From contig NZ_FPKV01000002.1 of assembly GCF_900114265.1 (NCBI RefSeq), forward strand, positions 744,001 through 808,000: a DNA stretch of 64,000 nucleotides, in the 5' to 3' direction. This stretch comes from Flaviramulus basaltis. Its GTDB lineage: Bacteria > Bacteroidota > Bacteroidia > Flavobacteriales > Flavobacteriaceae. Each line of letters starts with the position of its first letter. Position 1 is the first letter of the stretch. This document shows positions 16,188 to 24,623 of the stretch, one piece after another. Made by a program: the position numbers and the translations under genes. The notes beneath the pieces are model-generated. The model ran no database searches and was not told the origin of the DNA. It saw nothing but the letters and a program-made list of their open reading frames with translations.

Positions 16188-17024
16188 CTAATTTAAAAAT
16201 TTTAGCGAAACCCAATTGTTTCTTTCAAACTTTTCTTCAAACTTTAACATATGCTTTTCACATTCAGCTTGAATTATAGAAACATCATCATTATAAAACC
16301 CACTTAAAAACAACATTCCATTTTTGTTAAGACATGACACATAGGTTTTCATGTCTTGTAATAAAATATTACGATTTATATTAGCTATAATTACATCGTA
16401 TTTTTTGTTTTTTAAAACAGATGCATCTCCTTCAATAACAGTTATATGCCCACAATTATTACGCTCTACATTCTCTAAACTATTTAGGTAACACCAATTA
16501 TCATAATCTACTGCATCAATAGGTTTTGCGCCTTTCATTTCTGTAAGAATTGCAAGAACTCCGGTACCACATCCCATATCTAAAACAGATTTATTTGTAA
16601 AATCGTTCTTTAAAATATGCTGAATCATCATGTGTGTTGTTTCATGATGCCCTGTACCAAAACTCATTTTTGGTTCTATTACGATATCATATTTAGTATC
16701 AAATTTTTCATGAAAAGGTGCTCTAACAGCACACACATCATCAACAATTATTGGATTAAAATTCTTTTCCCACTCGGCATTCCAATTGACTTGCTCAATT
16801 TCATCAAAAGTATAAGTTATTTCAAATTCATCTGAATTTAAAATATAAATATCGTCTAGAATAGCATCGTTCCACTCCTCCTTTTGAATGTACGCCGTAA
16901 CACCTTCATCTGTTTCCACAAAACTTTCAAAGCCTGCATAACCTAATTCTGCTATAAGAATTTCTACTGCTGGTTGTAATGGCTCTACTTTAAAATAATA
17001 ACCTAAATAAATAATATTAGACAT
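16188..17024 (-). CDS. prmA: Ribosomal protein L11 methyltransferase
   Basis: A 278-residue SAM-dependent methyltransferase that trimethylates ribosomal protein L11. The N-terminal substrate-recognition domain (about 1-95) is followed by a Rossmann methyltransferase domain with SFGTGHHETT and the SAM-binding VLDMGCGTGVLAI motif. A late NINRNIL motif corresponds to the PrmA NILA region. The length agrees with the family. It belongs to a minus-strand group with tpiA upstream and clpS downstream, though a repeat element separates it from tpiA. Confidence 0.93.
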   Translation of the reverse strand: MSNIIYLGYYFKVEPLQPAVEILIAELGYAGFESFVETDEGVTAYIQKEEWNDAILDDIYILNSDEFEITYTFDEIEQVNWNAEWEKNFNPIIVDDVCAVRAPFHEKFDTKYDIVIEPKMSFGTGHHETTHMMIQHILKNDFTNKSVLDMGCGTGVLAILTEMKGAKPIDAVDYDNWCYLNSLENVERNNCGHITVIEGDASVLKNKKYDVIIANINRNILLQDMKTYVSCLNKNGMLFLSGFYNDDVSIIQAECEKHMLKFEEKFERNNWVSLKFLN

Positions 17025-17054
17025 TTGTTTAAAAAATAATTTAGCGGATATACC

Positions 17055-17144
17055 GCGTTAGCGATTGAAGCGACATCCTTTTTTGAGGTACGATAAAAAG
17101 ATATAGCGAAAAGCGCGACCCACGTAAAAGCGTGGGTAACGCCC
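17055..17144 (+). repeat. Dispersed intergenic repeat, family A, copy 1
   Basis: A 90-base element between tpiA and prmA. It begins GCGTTAGCGATTGAAGCG, continues CATCCTTTTTT, then AAAGATATAGCG, a GCGCGACC block, a 6-bp hairpin (17119-17124 with 17131-17136) and ends GGTAACGCCC. Related copies lie at 27228, 30645 and 55217. It may act as a transcript-end hairpin. Confidence 0.8.
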
Positions 17145-17158
17145 ATATTTATTTTAAA

Positions 17159-17908
17159 TTAAAACGCATTTACAATTGCAAAGAAATCTTCTGCATTAAG
17201 TGCTGCTCCACCTATTAAACCACCATCTACATCTGGTTTTGAAAAAATTTCTTGTGCATTGGCTGGTTTTACACTTCCACCATATAAGATAGATACACTG
17301 TTAGCAACTTCATAACCGTATTGGTCTGCTAATGTTTTTCTAATAAACGCATGCATTTCTTGTGCTTGCTCTGGACTTGCTGTTTCACCTGTACCAATTG
17401 CCCAAACAGGCTCATAAGCTAACACAACACTTTTATAATCCCACGCACTTAAATGAAATAAAGCATTTTTAATTTGACTTTCAACAATGTTTTCATGGTT
17501 ACCAGATTTTCTATCGGCTAACTCTTCTCCAAAACAAAAAATAACGCGCATTTTATTAGCTAAAGCTGCATCAACTTTTTTAGCAAGTAATTCGTCGGTT
17601 TCATTAAAATATTCACGACGCTCACTGTGTCCCAAAATAACTGTTGTTACACCTACACTTTTTAACATGCTTGCACTTATTTCACCTGTATATGCACCAC
17701 TTTCTGCAAAATGCATATTTTGTGCTATTACTTCGATTTCTGAATCTTTTAAGCTATTATAGGCTTGCCATAAGTTTGTTGCTGTTGGAGCAATCATAAC
17801 TTCTGCTTCTGTTGTTTTAGTTTGCGATTTTAAACTTGTAATTAACGTTTCAGTTTGCGCTAAATCGTTATTCATTTTCCAGTTTCCGGCTACGATGTTT
17901 TTTCTCAT
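17159..17908 (-). CDS. tpiA: Triosephosphate isomerase
   Basis: A 249-residue TIM barrel that interconverts dihydroxyacetone phosphate and glyceraldehyde-3-phosphate in glycolysis. Catalytic residues are Lys11 (GNWKMN), His94 (LGHSERR) and Glu166 (AYEPVWAIGTG). The phosphate-binding LYGGSVKP loop is present near the C-terminus. Standard length. It follows the TlpA-like lipoprotein gene in the same direction. Confidence 0.97.
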   Translation of the reverse strand: MRKNIVAGNWKMNNDLAQTETLITSLKSQTKTTEAEVMIAPTATNLWQAYNSLKDSEIEVIAQNMHFAESGAYTGEISASMLKSVGVTTVILGHSERREYFNETDELLAKKVDAALANKMRVIFCFGEELADRKSGNHENIVESQIKNALFHLSAWDYKSVVLAYEPVWAIGTGETASPEQAQEMHAFIRKTLADQYGYEVANSVSILYGGSVKPANAQEIFSKPDVDGGLIGGAALNAEDFFAIVNAF

Positions 17909-17949
17909 TTTTGATTTACCCTATTTGGAAAAGGGATTTTATTAATTAT

Positions 17950-18435
17950 TTATAAATGTTTTTTAATTCTTTTGTCGTCTGCTTTAACAGCCTTAAATAG
18001 TTTTATAGTACCTTCTTTGTCTACAACCATGTATCGAGGAATCCAGTTTAAATTAACAAACTTCCCAAATGCTCCATCCCAACCAGATTGCATAAAATAA
18101 TGCTCTCCTTCTACATTATATTTTTTGATGCCTTTTTTCCAAGCTTCTTGTTTTTTATCTAATGATAAAAAAATATACTTGACATCCTTGTACTCATTTT
18201 GTAAATCTTTTACTTTTGGAATACCTTTTATACAATCACTACACCAAGATGCCCAAATATCAATAACTAAAGTTTGACCTTTATTTTCTTTTAAAATATC
18301 TTTAAAAGAAACTGAATTACCTTCTAAAGTTACAAAGGTATCATTTAATGCGTCTTCTGAAAACTGTGTTGGTGTTTCAGTATTGCAACTAAAAACACTT
18401 ATTAATAGTATGATTAAGTAATTCATTTTTTTCAT
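17950..18435 (-). CDS. TlpA-like thioredoxin-fold lipoprotein
   Basis: A 161-residue exported protein. The N-terminus is a lipoprotein signal with a lipobox ending in FSC (Cys17). The rest is a thioredoxin-like fold with WASWCSDC, a CxxC redox pair (TlpA/ResA type), and the late WIPRYMVVDKEG strand with the cis-proline. It probably faces the periplasm and reduces or isomerises disulfides, or serves cytochrome maturation. It starts five bases after the end of the permease gene, so it belongs to the BT_3928-permease operon. Confidence 0.87.
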   Translation of the reverse strand: MKKMNYLIILLISVFSCNTETPTQFSEDALNDTFVTLEGNSVSFKDILKENKGQTLVIDIWASWCSDCIKGIPKVKDLQNEYKDVKYIFLSLDKKQEAWKKGIKKYNVEGEHYFMQSGWDGAFGKFVNLNWIPRYMVVDKEGTIKLFKAVKADDKRIKKHL

Positions 18436-18440
18436 GTAAA

Positions 18441-19514
18441 TTATTCAAGCTTCACTTTAGGGTCTAACCAAACATAGATAACATCAACAAAAATATTGAT
18501 AATTATAAATAATAAGGCGATAATTAAAACAGAACCCATAATTACTGGTAAATCTAAGGTATTTAAAGCATTTACTATTTCTTTTCCTAATCCATTCCAA
18601 CCAAAAATATATTCTACAAAAACGGCTCCTGCTAGCATAGATGCGAACCAGCCTGATATTGCAGTTACCACAGGATTTAATGCATTTTTAACAGCGTGTT
18701 TTTTAATTATTTGAAACTCGCTTAAACCTTTAGCTCTTGCTGTTCTTATATAATCTTGATTAAAAACTTCTAATAATGAATTTCGCATAAGTTGAATAAC
18801 CACTGCCAATGGACGGCTACCTAAAACAACGGCTGGTAATATTAAGTTTTTCCATTTAATATGCATGGCTTCTCCAAAATCGTCAAGTTCGTAGAGGCTT
18901 CCCGTCATTTCTAAATGGGTATATTCATGCAATACAAAACCAAAGAACCACGCGAATAAAATAGCACTAAAAAAGGATGGAATACTCATACCAAAAGTGC
19001 TAAATATTTGAATAGCTTTATCTAACCATCTATCTTTATATAATGCTGAAACAATACCCAAAAGTACTCCTAAAACAATAGCAATAAATATAGCGGAAAC
19101 CGCCAATACAAAAGTATTTGGAAGTGTTTCACTTAAAACCTGACTTACTTTTTTACCTTGTTTGGTAAAAGATTCACGTAAATATGGGTACTTTAAAACA
19201 ACTGTAGTATTACCTACTGAAAAAAGTTTTGCTGCAGTATATTTCCCTTCCCTTAAAAAGGTGTAATCTTTTGTGTTTTTTGAATGAAATGAAATAGGTG
19301 ACAAATCATTTATGTAATAGAAATACTGAGTAGAAACAGATTTATCAAATCCATATTTCTGTTTAATAAGCGCTAATTGTTCGCTATCTTCATTTTGCCC
19401 AAGCATCATTTGGGCAGGATCTCCGGGAAGTACGTTAAATAATAAGAATATAACAGTTACTACTCCAAATAATGTAAGTATTGCGTAAGTGATTTTATTT
19501 AGTAGGTAACTAAT
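18441..19514 (-). CDS. ABC transporter permease of the OppB/DppB type, with a non-ATG start
   Basis: A membrane permease with about six helices. It has the binding-protein-dependent transport motif around VLGSRPLAVVIQLMRNSLLEV...YIRTARAKGLS. The first ATG (19409) would remove the whole first membrane helix. Upstream in the same frame lie SYLLNKITYAILTLFGVVTV and the conserved NVLPGDPAQMMLG segment. No ATG, GTG or TTG exists there before the preceding gene. The best start is ATT at 19514-19512, which overlaps the TGA of the upstream gene as TGATT where TGATG would be normal. CTG at 19517 is the alternative. The product would be 357 residues. No OppC, ATPase or binding protein is nearby. Confidence 0.8.
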   Translation of the reverse strand: MSYLLNKITYAILTLFGVVTVIFLLFNVLPGDPAQMMLGQNEDSEQLALIKQKYGFDKSVSTQYFYYINDLSPISFHSKNTKDYTFLREGKYTAAKLFSVGNTTVVLKYPYLRESFTKQGKKVSQVLSETLPNTFVLAVSAIFIAIVLGVLLGIVSALYKDRWLDKAIQIFSTFGMSIPSFFSAILFAWFFGFVLHEYTHLEMTGSLYELDDFGEAMHIKWKNLILPAVVLGSRPLAVVIQLMRNSLLEVFNQDYIRTARAKGLSEFQIIKKHAVKNALNPVVTAISGWFASMLAGAVFVEYIFGWNGLGKEIVNALNTLDLPVIMGSVLIIALLFIIINIFVDVIYVWLDPKVKLE

Positions 19515-20827
19515 CAGTTTTCTGGTTTTAGGGTAACTTCTATAATATTCTTAAATGAGATACTGTATTTATTATTTAATGCTTTTAATTGAGTAGAATC
19601 TTTTACAATATTAACTCCAGCAATCTTCAAAATGTTTAGCGTATCGACTTCTATTTTTGATGACGGTTTTCCATTTATAAAATACCCTGAGTTTGTTAAA
19701 TCATTTTTTAAATCTGGTTTACGCTCAACCTTTGGCAACTCTAAATCATCAATATCATTCCAGTGTACTTTTTGTTTTACTGTACCTTTATCTAATTCTA
19801 AAACCCCAGGATTAGATCGCACTACTGTTTTAAGAGCTTTTTCATCACATAAATACCAATTAAAGTCTAAATTATAAGCTTTATTAATACGTTTTTTTGC
19901 TTCTTCACCAGATGCTGTTAAACCAATAATTTTATAACCATTTTTTTGAGCTTCATCTTGTAATGCTTTTAATTTTAAAGCACCATCTCTTTCAATTTTT
20001 TCTAAACTATAAGAAACAACTACAATTAGGTTCTCTTCATTTAAATAATACTCAGTTAAATCATCATCTTCTGTTTCTATAGAAAAATCGTAAATAGGTG
20101 GATGATAACCTTCTTCAATAACTTTGGTATCAACGCTTATAAAATCGCCATCTACAGAAGGATATGAGCCATTTGTTGTAATAATTTTTTCTTCTCCGTT
20201 TACATTAAACTTCCAAGAATATTCTATAACTGCCTTTGGTGCATCTTCAGGCATAGCCATTCCTTCAGAAATATTGGCTCCTATTTTATAAGCTCTAAAA
20301 TCTTTTGATGGCAAATGCATAAGCACATGATAACCAAACCATAAACTAAACACAAAACTTAATAAGGCTAAAATTGTTATTGGCAACTTGCTAAAAAGTG
20401 GTTTTATATGTTTGACTCCTATGAATAAAATAAGAATAAAAAACAGCAACACGACATCTTTTGTAAAGCTTTCCCAAGGTGTTAATTTTAAAGCATCACC
20501 AAAACAACCGCAATCTTTTACTTTATCGAAATATGCAGAATAAAAAGTTAAAAACGTAAAAAACACAATCATTGCTAATAAACTCCAAACAGTAAATTTA
20601 GGTTTGTAACCTATAAGTAAAAACACGCCTAAAACAACTTCAAATACAACCACTAAAACCGAAATACCTAAAGCATAGGGTTCTAAAAAAGGGATATTTA
20701 ATACATCTTGACTAAAATATTCTTGCAGTTTATACGAAAATCCTAAAGGATCGTTTAGCTTAATTAACCCTGAAATAATAAATAAAACGCCTACAAATAT
20801 TCTTGATATAGCTACTAAAAACTTCAT
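19514..20827 (-). CDS. BT_3928-type DoxX/MauE-like membrane protein
   Basis: A 437-residue protein of the BT_3928 family found across Bacteroidota. Residues 1-160 form four or five membrane helices of the DoxX/MauE fold, with a CGCFGD cysteine motif near residue 107-112 as in quinone or disulfide oxidoreductase partners. The C-terminal half is a soluble, thioredoxin-like region (IIGLTASGEEAKKRINKAY, then NPGVLELDKGTV). Together with the TlpA-like lipoprotein downstream this suggests a periplasmic redox pathway. The gene starts right after the DUF1599 gene and its stop overlaps the permease start. Confidence 0.82.
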   Translation of the reverse strand: MKFLVAISRIFVGVLFIISGLIKLNDPLGFSYKLQEYFSQDVLNIPFLEPYALGISVLVVVFEVVLGVFLLIGYKPKFTVWSLLAMIVFFTFLTFYSAYFDKVKDCGCFGDALKLTPWESFTKDVVLLFFILILFIGVKHIKPLFSKLPITILALLSFVFSLWFGYHVLMHLPSKDFRAYKIGANISEGMAMPEDAPKAVIEYSWKFNVNGEEKIITTNGSYPSVDGDFISVDTKVIEEGYHPPIYDFSIETEDDDLTEYYLNEENLIVVVSYSLEKIERDGALKLKALQDEAQKNGYKIIGLTASGEEAKKRINKAYNLDFNWYLCDEKALKTVVRSNPGVLELDKGTVKQKVHWNDIDDLELPKVERKPDLKNDLTNSGYFINGKPSSKIEVDTLNILKIAGVNIVKDSTQLKALNNKYSISFKNIIEVTLKPEN

Positions 20828-20828
20828 A

Positions 20829-21365
20829 CTAATTATTTAAATGAATTAAAGCAAAAACCGCATAATTTACCATGTCTTGATAATTAGCATCTATACCTTC
20901 GCTAACTAAAGTTTTGCCTTTATTATCTTCAATTTGTTTAACTCTCAGTAACTTTTGCAAAATTAAATCGGTTAAGCTACTTACTCGCATATCGCGCCAC
21001 GCTTCTCCATAATCGTGGTTTTTATCTTCCATCAATTTTTTGGTAATCGCTACATGTTTTTCGTATAACTCTGTGGCTTCTTCTGTAGATAAATCTGGTT
21101 GTTCTACAACACCTTTTTCTAACTGAATTAAAGCCATTACAGAATAATTAATTATACCAATAAACTCGCTAACTTCACCTTCATCAACTTTTCTAACATC
21201 ATTTTGTTGAAGACCTCGAATACGTTGTGCTTTTATAAAAATTTGATCGGTAAGAGATGGTAAACGCAATATTCTCCAAGCGCTACCGTAATCACTCATT
21301 TTTTTAACAAATAAACTTTTGCATGTATCTATTACGGCATCGTATTGTTTTGAAGTATCTTGCAT
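20829..21365 (-). CDS. DUF1599 domain protein
   Basis: A 178-residue protein with two copies of the DUF1599 helical repeat: FVKKMSDYGSAWRILRLPSL (about 19-38) and MEDKNHDYGEAWRDMRVSSL (about 111-130), each followed by a TDxIxxKxxRxxxL segment. This family is Bacteroidota-rich and of unknown function. The DYG.AWR pattern recalls nucleotide pyrophosphohydrolase-like helices, but that link is only a guess. First gene of the minus-strand DUF1599-BT_3928-permease-TlpA operon, divergent from folP. Confidence 0.87.
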   Translation of the reverse strand: MQDTSKQYDAVIDTCKSLFVKKMSDYGSAWRILRLPSLTDQIFIKAQRIRGLQQNDVRKVDEGEVSEFIGIINYSVMALIQLEKGVVEQPDLSTEEATELYEKHVAITKKLMEDKNHDYGEAWRDMRVSSLTDLILQKLLRVKQIEDNKGKTLVSEGIDANYQDMVNYAVFALIHLNN

Positions 21366-21469
21366 GAATAAATTGAATTTTGCGTAAATTTCGCATAAAT
21401 AATTAAAACCTTCAAGGTTTATGGTTTAAAGTTTTAAACTATGTACCAACACCTTTCAAAACTGTATGA

Positions 21470-22294
21470 ATGACTATTAATTGTAAAGGACATCTTATAG
21501 ATTTATCATCACCTAAAGTAATGGGAATTTTAAACATCACTCCCGATTCTTTTTACGACGGCGGAACTCATAAAAATGAAAAAGATATTCTTATTCATGT
21601 TGAACAAATGCTTAATGAAGGTGCTACTTTTATTGATGTTGGCGCCTATAGTTCGCGTCCTAATGCAGACTACGTAAGTGAAGAAGAAGAATTAAAACGC
21701 ATAATACCAATTGTAAATTTAATTTTAACCGAATTCCCTGAGGCATTAATTTCTATTGATACTTTTAGAAGTAAAGTAGCAAAGCAAAGTATTGAAGCTG
21801 GAGCTGCTTTAATAAATGATATTTCTGCTGGAAAATTAGATGATAACATGTTGCAAACCATTGCTAATTTGCATGTTCCTTATATTATGATGCATATGCG
21901 TGGCAACCCTAAAACCATGCAAAAACAAACTAATTATGATAATTTAGTAAAAGATATTCTCTTCTATTTTTCTGAACGCATTGCAGCTGCAAAGGCCTTA
22001 GGTATTATAGATATTATTATTGACCCTGGTTTTGGATTTGCAAAAACTGTGGAGCAGAATTTTGAACTATTAAACAAGCTTGAACTATTTAAAATAATTG
22101 AAAAACCTTTATTGGTTGGTGTTTCAAGAAAATCTATGATTTACAAAATTTTAGAAACCTCAGCTAAAGAAGCGTTAAATGGAACATCAGTTTTAAATAC
22201 TGTAGCATTGCAAAAAGGTGCCGGTATTTTGCGAGTTCATGATGTTAAAGAAGCTATGGAATGTATTAAGTTAGTTGAATCCTTAAATGCTTAA
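21470..22294 (+). CDS. folP: Dihydropteroate synthase
   Basis: A 274-residue TIM barrel that joins 6-hydroxymethyl-dihydropterin diphosphate with p-aminobenzoate in folate synthesis. Signatures are MGILNITPDSFYDGG (18-32), the DVGAYSSRP loop, IMMHMRGNPKTMQ and IIDPGFGFAKT. A Lys-Ser pair in GVSRKSMI and an R.HDV motif close the active site. It overlaps the next gene by eight bases. Confidence 0.95.
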   Translation: MTINCKGHLIDLSSPKVMGILNITPDSFYDGGTHKNEKDILIHVEQMLNEGATFIDVGAYSSRPNADYVSEEEELKRIIPIVNLILTEFPEALISIDTFRSKVAKQSIEAGAALINDISAGKLDDNMLQTIANLHVPYIMMHMRGNPKTMQKQTNYDNLVKDILFYFSERIAAAKALGIIDIIIDPGFGFAKTVEQNFELLNKLELFKIIEKPLLVGVSRKSMIYKILETSAKEALNGTSVLNTVALQKGAGILRVHDVKEAMECIKLVESLNA

Positions 22295-22982
22295 AATGAG
22301 ATTTATATTATTAGGATTATTACTCATTATTTTCTCTTGTGGAAATGAAAAAACTATTCAACTGCCTGAAATAAATCATTCTGAAATTACAGAAATAAAC
22401 GATGTATCTGCTGCTTATTTATTTTATGATGAAACCAAAAAAGATAGTGTCGAACTCAATAGAAAAAACCTAATTAGTACGACCAATTGGTTAGTGAATG
22501 TTGATAAAAGACTAACACTAAAACAAGTGATTCCTCATATTAAATTTTTACAAGACAAAAAGAAAAACTCTAGTCATAAAAACGAAAATGCTAAAAACTA
22601 TTTTACTTGTAACGATACTAGCAGAAGTAATTTAGGATTTATTGAGTTTACAGATGTTGTTTATCATGAAGGGTTTTCTTTTAATTATCTTTCAAAAACT
22701 TCTCATATTCCAACTACGAAAAGAGTAAATATTATTTGCAGCTCTTCAGAAAAAATAGAAATTCACTTTTTTATTGATAATATAACTTCAATAACAACAA
22801 GCGAAACAGAATTGTTAAATACGATCAAACAAATTTTGAAAGATATAAACGAAGAAGTTGAAATTATTTTAGAATTTAGAGAAACCTCAACGTTCCAAAC
22901 ATATATTAAAGTAAAATCTCAGTTATCAAAAATACCTACAGAAAGTATTTCAATACTAAAAGACGAATTCATTTATAATTAA
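22287..22982 (+). CDS. Putative lipoprotein of unknown function
   Basis: A 231-residue protein not assigned to a family. The N-terminus is a lipoprotein signal peptide with a lipobox ending IFSC. The mature part is polar, rich in Lys, Asn and Glu, with a few beta-like stretches. It overlaps folP by eight bases and precedes cdaA by 35 bases, so it is probably translated together with folP. Location would be the periplasmic side of the inner or outer membrane. Confidence 0.65.
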   Translation: MLKMRFILLGLLLIIFSCGNEKTIQLPEINHSEITEINDVSAAYLFYDETKKDSVELNRKNLISTTNWLVNVDKRLTLKQVIPHIKFLQDKKKNSSHKNENAKNYFTCNDTSRSNLGFIEFTDVVYHEGFSFNYLSKTSHIPTTKRVNIICSSSEKIEIHFFIDNITSITTSETELLNTIKQILKDINEEVEIILEFRETSTFQTYIKVKSQLSKIPTESISILKDEFIYN

Positions 22983-23017
22983 CCATATTTTACTAAATTT
23001 ACCAAAACCACTAACCT

Positions 23018-23803
23018 TTGGAAATTTTTAAAGACCTTTTAAAATTCTCTGTTGTAGATGTTATAGATGTTATTCTAGTAGCGCTCCTACTCTACTACAT
23101 ATACAAACTTGTTAAAGGTACCGTAGCTATAAACATTTTTATAGGAATTATTATTATTTACCTTGTTTGGAAACTCACAGAATTTCTTAACATGGAACTC
23201 CTTACAGGTATTTTTGGTGGTTTTATGAAAGTGGGAATTATAGCTTTAATAGTCGTTTTTCAACCAGAAATAAGGAAATTTCTACTCATGGTTGGCTCAA
23301 CCAATTTTAATAGACGTCGTAAATTTTTAAAACCTTTTAGTTTTTTAAAAACTGAAACTACTAATAACACAGATGTTGATGCTATTATTTCGGCGTGTAA
23401 TAAAATGAGCATGTCTAAAACCGGAGCATTAATTGTTTTTGAGCGCAATAACAATCTTGATTTTTTATCATCGTCTGGTGATGAAATGAATATAAAAGTA
23501 ACGCAACCTATTATAGAAAGTATCTTTTTTAAAAATAGCCCGCTACATGATGGCGCCATAATAATTAATAACAACACAGTAAAAGCAACCCGAGTTATTC
23601 TTCCTGTAAATAACGAAAAAAATATACCACAACGTTTTGGATTAAGACACAGAGCTGCCATTGGTGTAAGTGAAAAAACTGATGCTTTAGCACTTGTGGT
23701 TAGTGAGGAAACTGGTCATATTTCCTATTTTAAAGATGGGGAATTTGTAGTGTTTGAAGACTCAAACCAACTTAATTTAATGATTAAAAAAGATTTAAGT
23801 TAA
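23018..23803 (+). CDS. cdaA: Diadenylate cyclase CdaA
   Basis: A 261-residue membrane-bound enzyme making cyclic di-AMP from two ATP. Three membrane helices (about 12-90) precede the DAC domain. The catalytic motifs are DGA (178-180) in PLHDGAIII and RHR (210-212) in LRHRAAIG. The frame is closed by a TAA at 23012, so the first usable start is the TTG at 23018; it preserves the conserved EIFKDLLKF N-terminus. It overlaps by one base with the DUF3667 gene. Confidence 0.94.
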   Translation: MEIFKDLLKFSVVDVIDVILVALLLYYIYKLVKGTVAINIFIGIIIIYLVWKLTEFLNMELLTGIFGGFMKVGIIALIVVFQPEIRKFLLMVGSTNFNRRRKFLKPFSFLKTETTNNTDVDAIISACNKMSMSKTGALIVFERNNNLDFLSSSGDEMNIKVTQPIIESIFFKNSPLHDGAIIINNNTVKATRVILPVNNEKNIPQRFGLRHRAAIGVSEKTDALALVVSEETGHISYFKDGEFVVFEDSNQLNLMIKKDLS

Positions 23804-24597
23804 TGCTATGTAAAAATTGTAATACTGATTTACAAAACACTCAAAAATACTGTTTTGAGTGTGGTGCTAAAGTGATAAACAACAGGCTTACTCTTAAAAA
23901 CATTTTTGAAGACATTAACAACCAGTTTTTAAACTACGATAATAAATTTATTAAAACCTTTTTATTTCTATTCACCAAACCTGAAGAAGTAATACTTAGC
24001 TTTATAAATGGAACCAGAAAAAAGTATATTAATGTTATTCAATATTTTGCTATATCTCTAACATTAGTAGGTTTTCAAATATTTTTAATGAATAATTTTT
24101 TTAATGACGCTATAGGTCTTGACGAAATTTATGGTGATGCTTTTTCAAAATTTGAGCATCAAGAAAACAATCCTTTTTCGCCATCAAATTTCGATTACGC
24201 ACAAATTAATAATTACCAAAGTTTAATTTATATTTTAACTGTTCCATTTTCGGCAATAGCAACATGGATAGCTTATTTTATAACTGGCTACAGAAAGTTT
24301 AACTTTACAGAGCATGTTGTACTTAACCTCTACTATTCTGCTCAAATTATTATAATTTCTGCAGTATTCACTATTATTTTCTTATGTTTTGGAGTAAGTT
24401 TCATGTTAATTACAAGTATAATAACACTATTAACTTTTGCTTATTTTTTTTATGTTTTAAAACGAATCTTTAACACAAAATTTTTAGATACACTTGGTGT
24501 TTTTTTACTTGTTATGTTAATTATTCTTGCTTTTTTTTTAGCACTCATAATTTTAGTAGCTATTATTGGTATAATAATAGCAATAAAAAAAGGATAG
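23803..24597 (+). CDS. DUF3667 membrane protein with N-terminal zinc ribbon
   Basis: A 264-residue protein. Residues 1-25 carry two CxxC pairs (CKNC and CFEC) typical of a small zinc ribbon. A DUF3667 core follows (KTFLFLFTKPEEVILSFINGTRKKYINVIQYF), and then four or five membrane helices. Function unknown; the family is widespread in Bacteroidota. Its start codon overlaps the cdaA stop. Confidence 0.85.
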   Translation: MLCKNCNTDLQNTQKYCFECGAKVINNRLTLKNIFEDINNQFLNYDNKFIKTFLFLFTKPEEVILSFINGTRKKYINVIQYFAISLTLVGFQIFLMNNFFNDAIGLDEIYGDAFSKFEHQENNPFSPSNFDYAQINNYQSLIYILTVPFSAIATWIAYFITGYRKFNFTEHVVLNLYYSAQIIIISAVFTIIFLCFGVSFMLITSIITLLTFAYFFYVLKRIFNTKFLDTLGVFLLVMLIILAFFLALIILVAIIGIIIAIKKG

Positions 24598-24623
24598 ATT
24601 AAAAAGGTTTCTAAACAGGAAAT

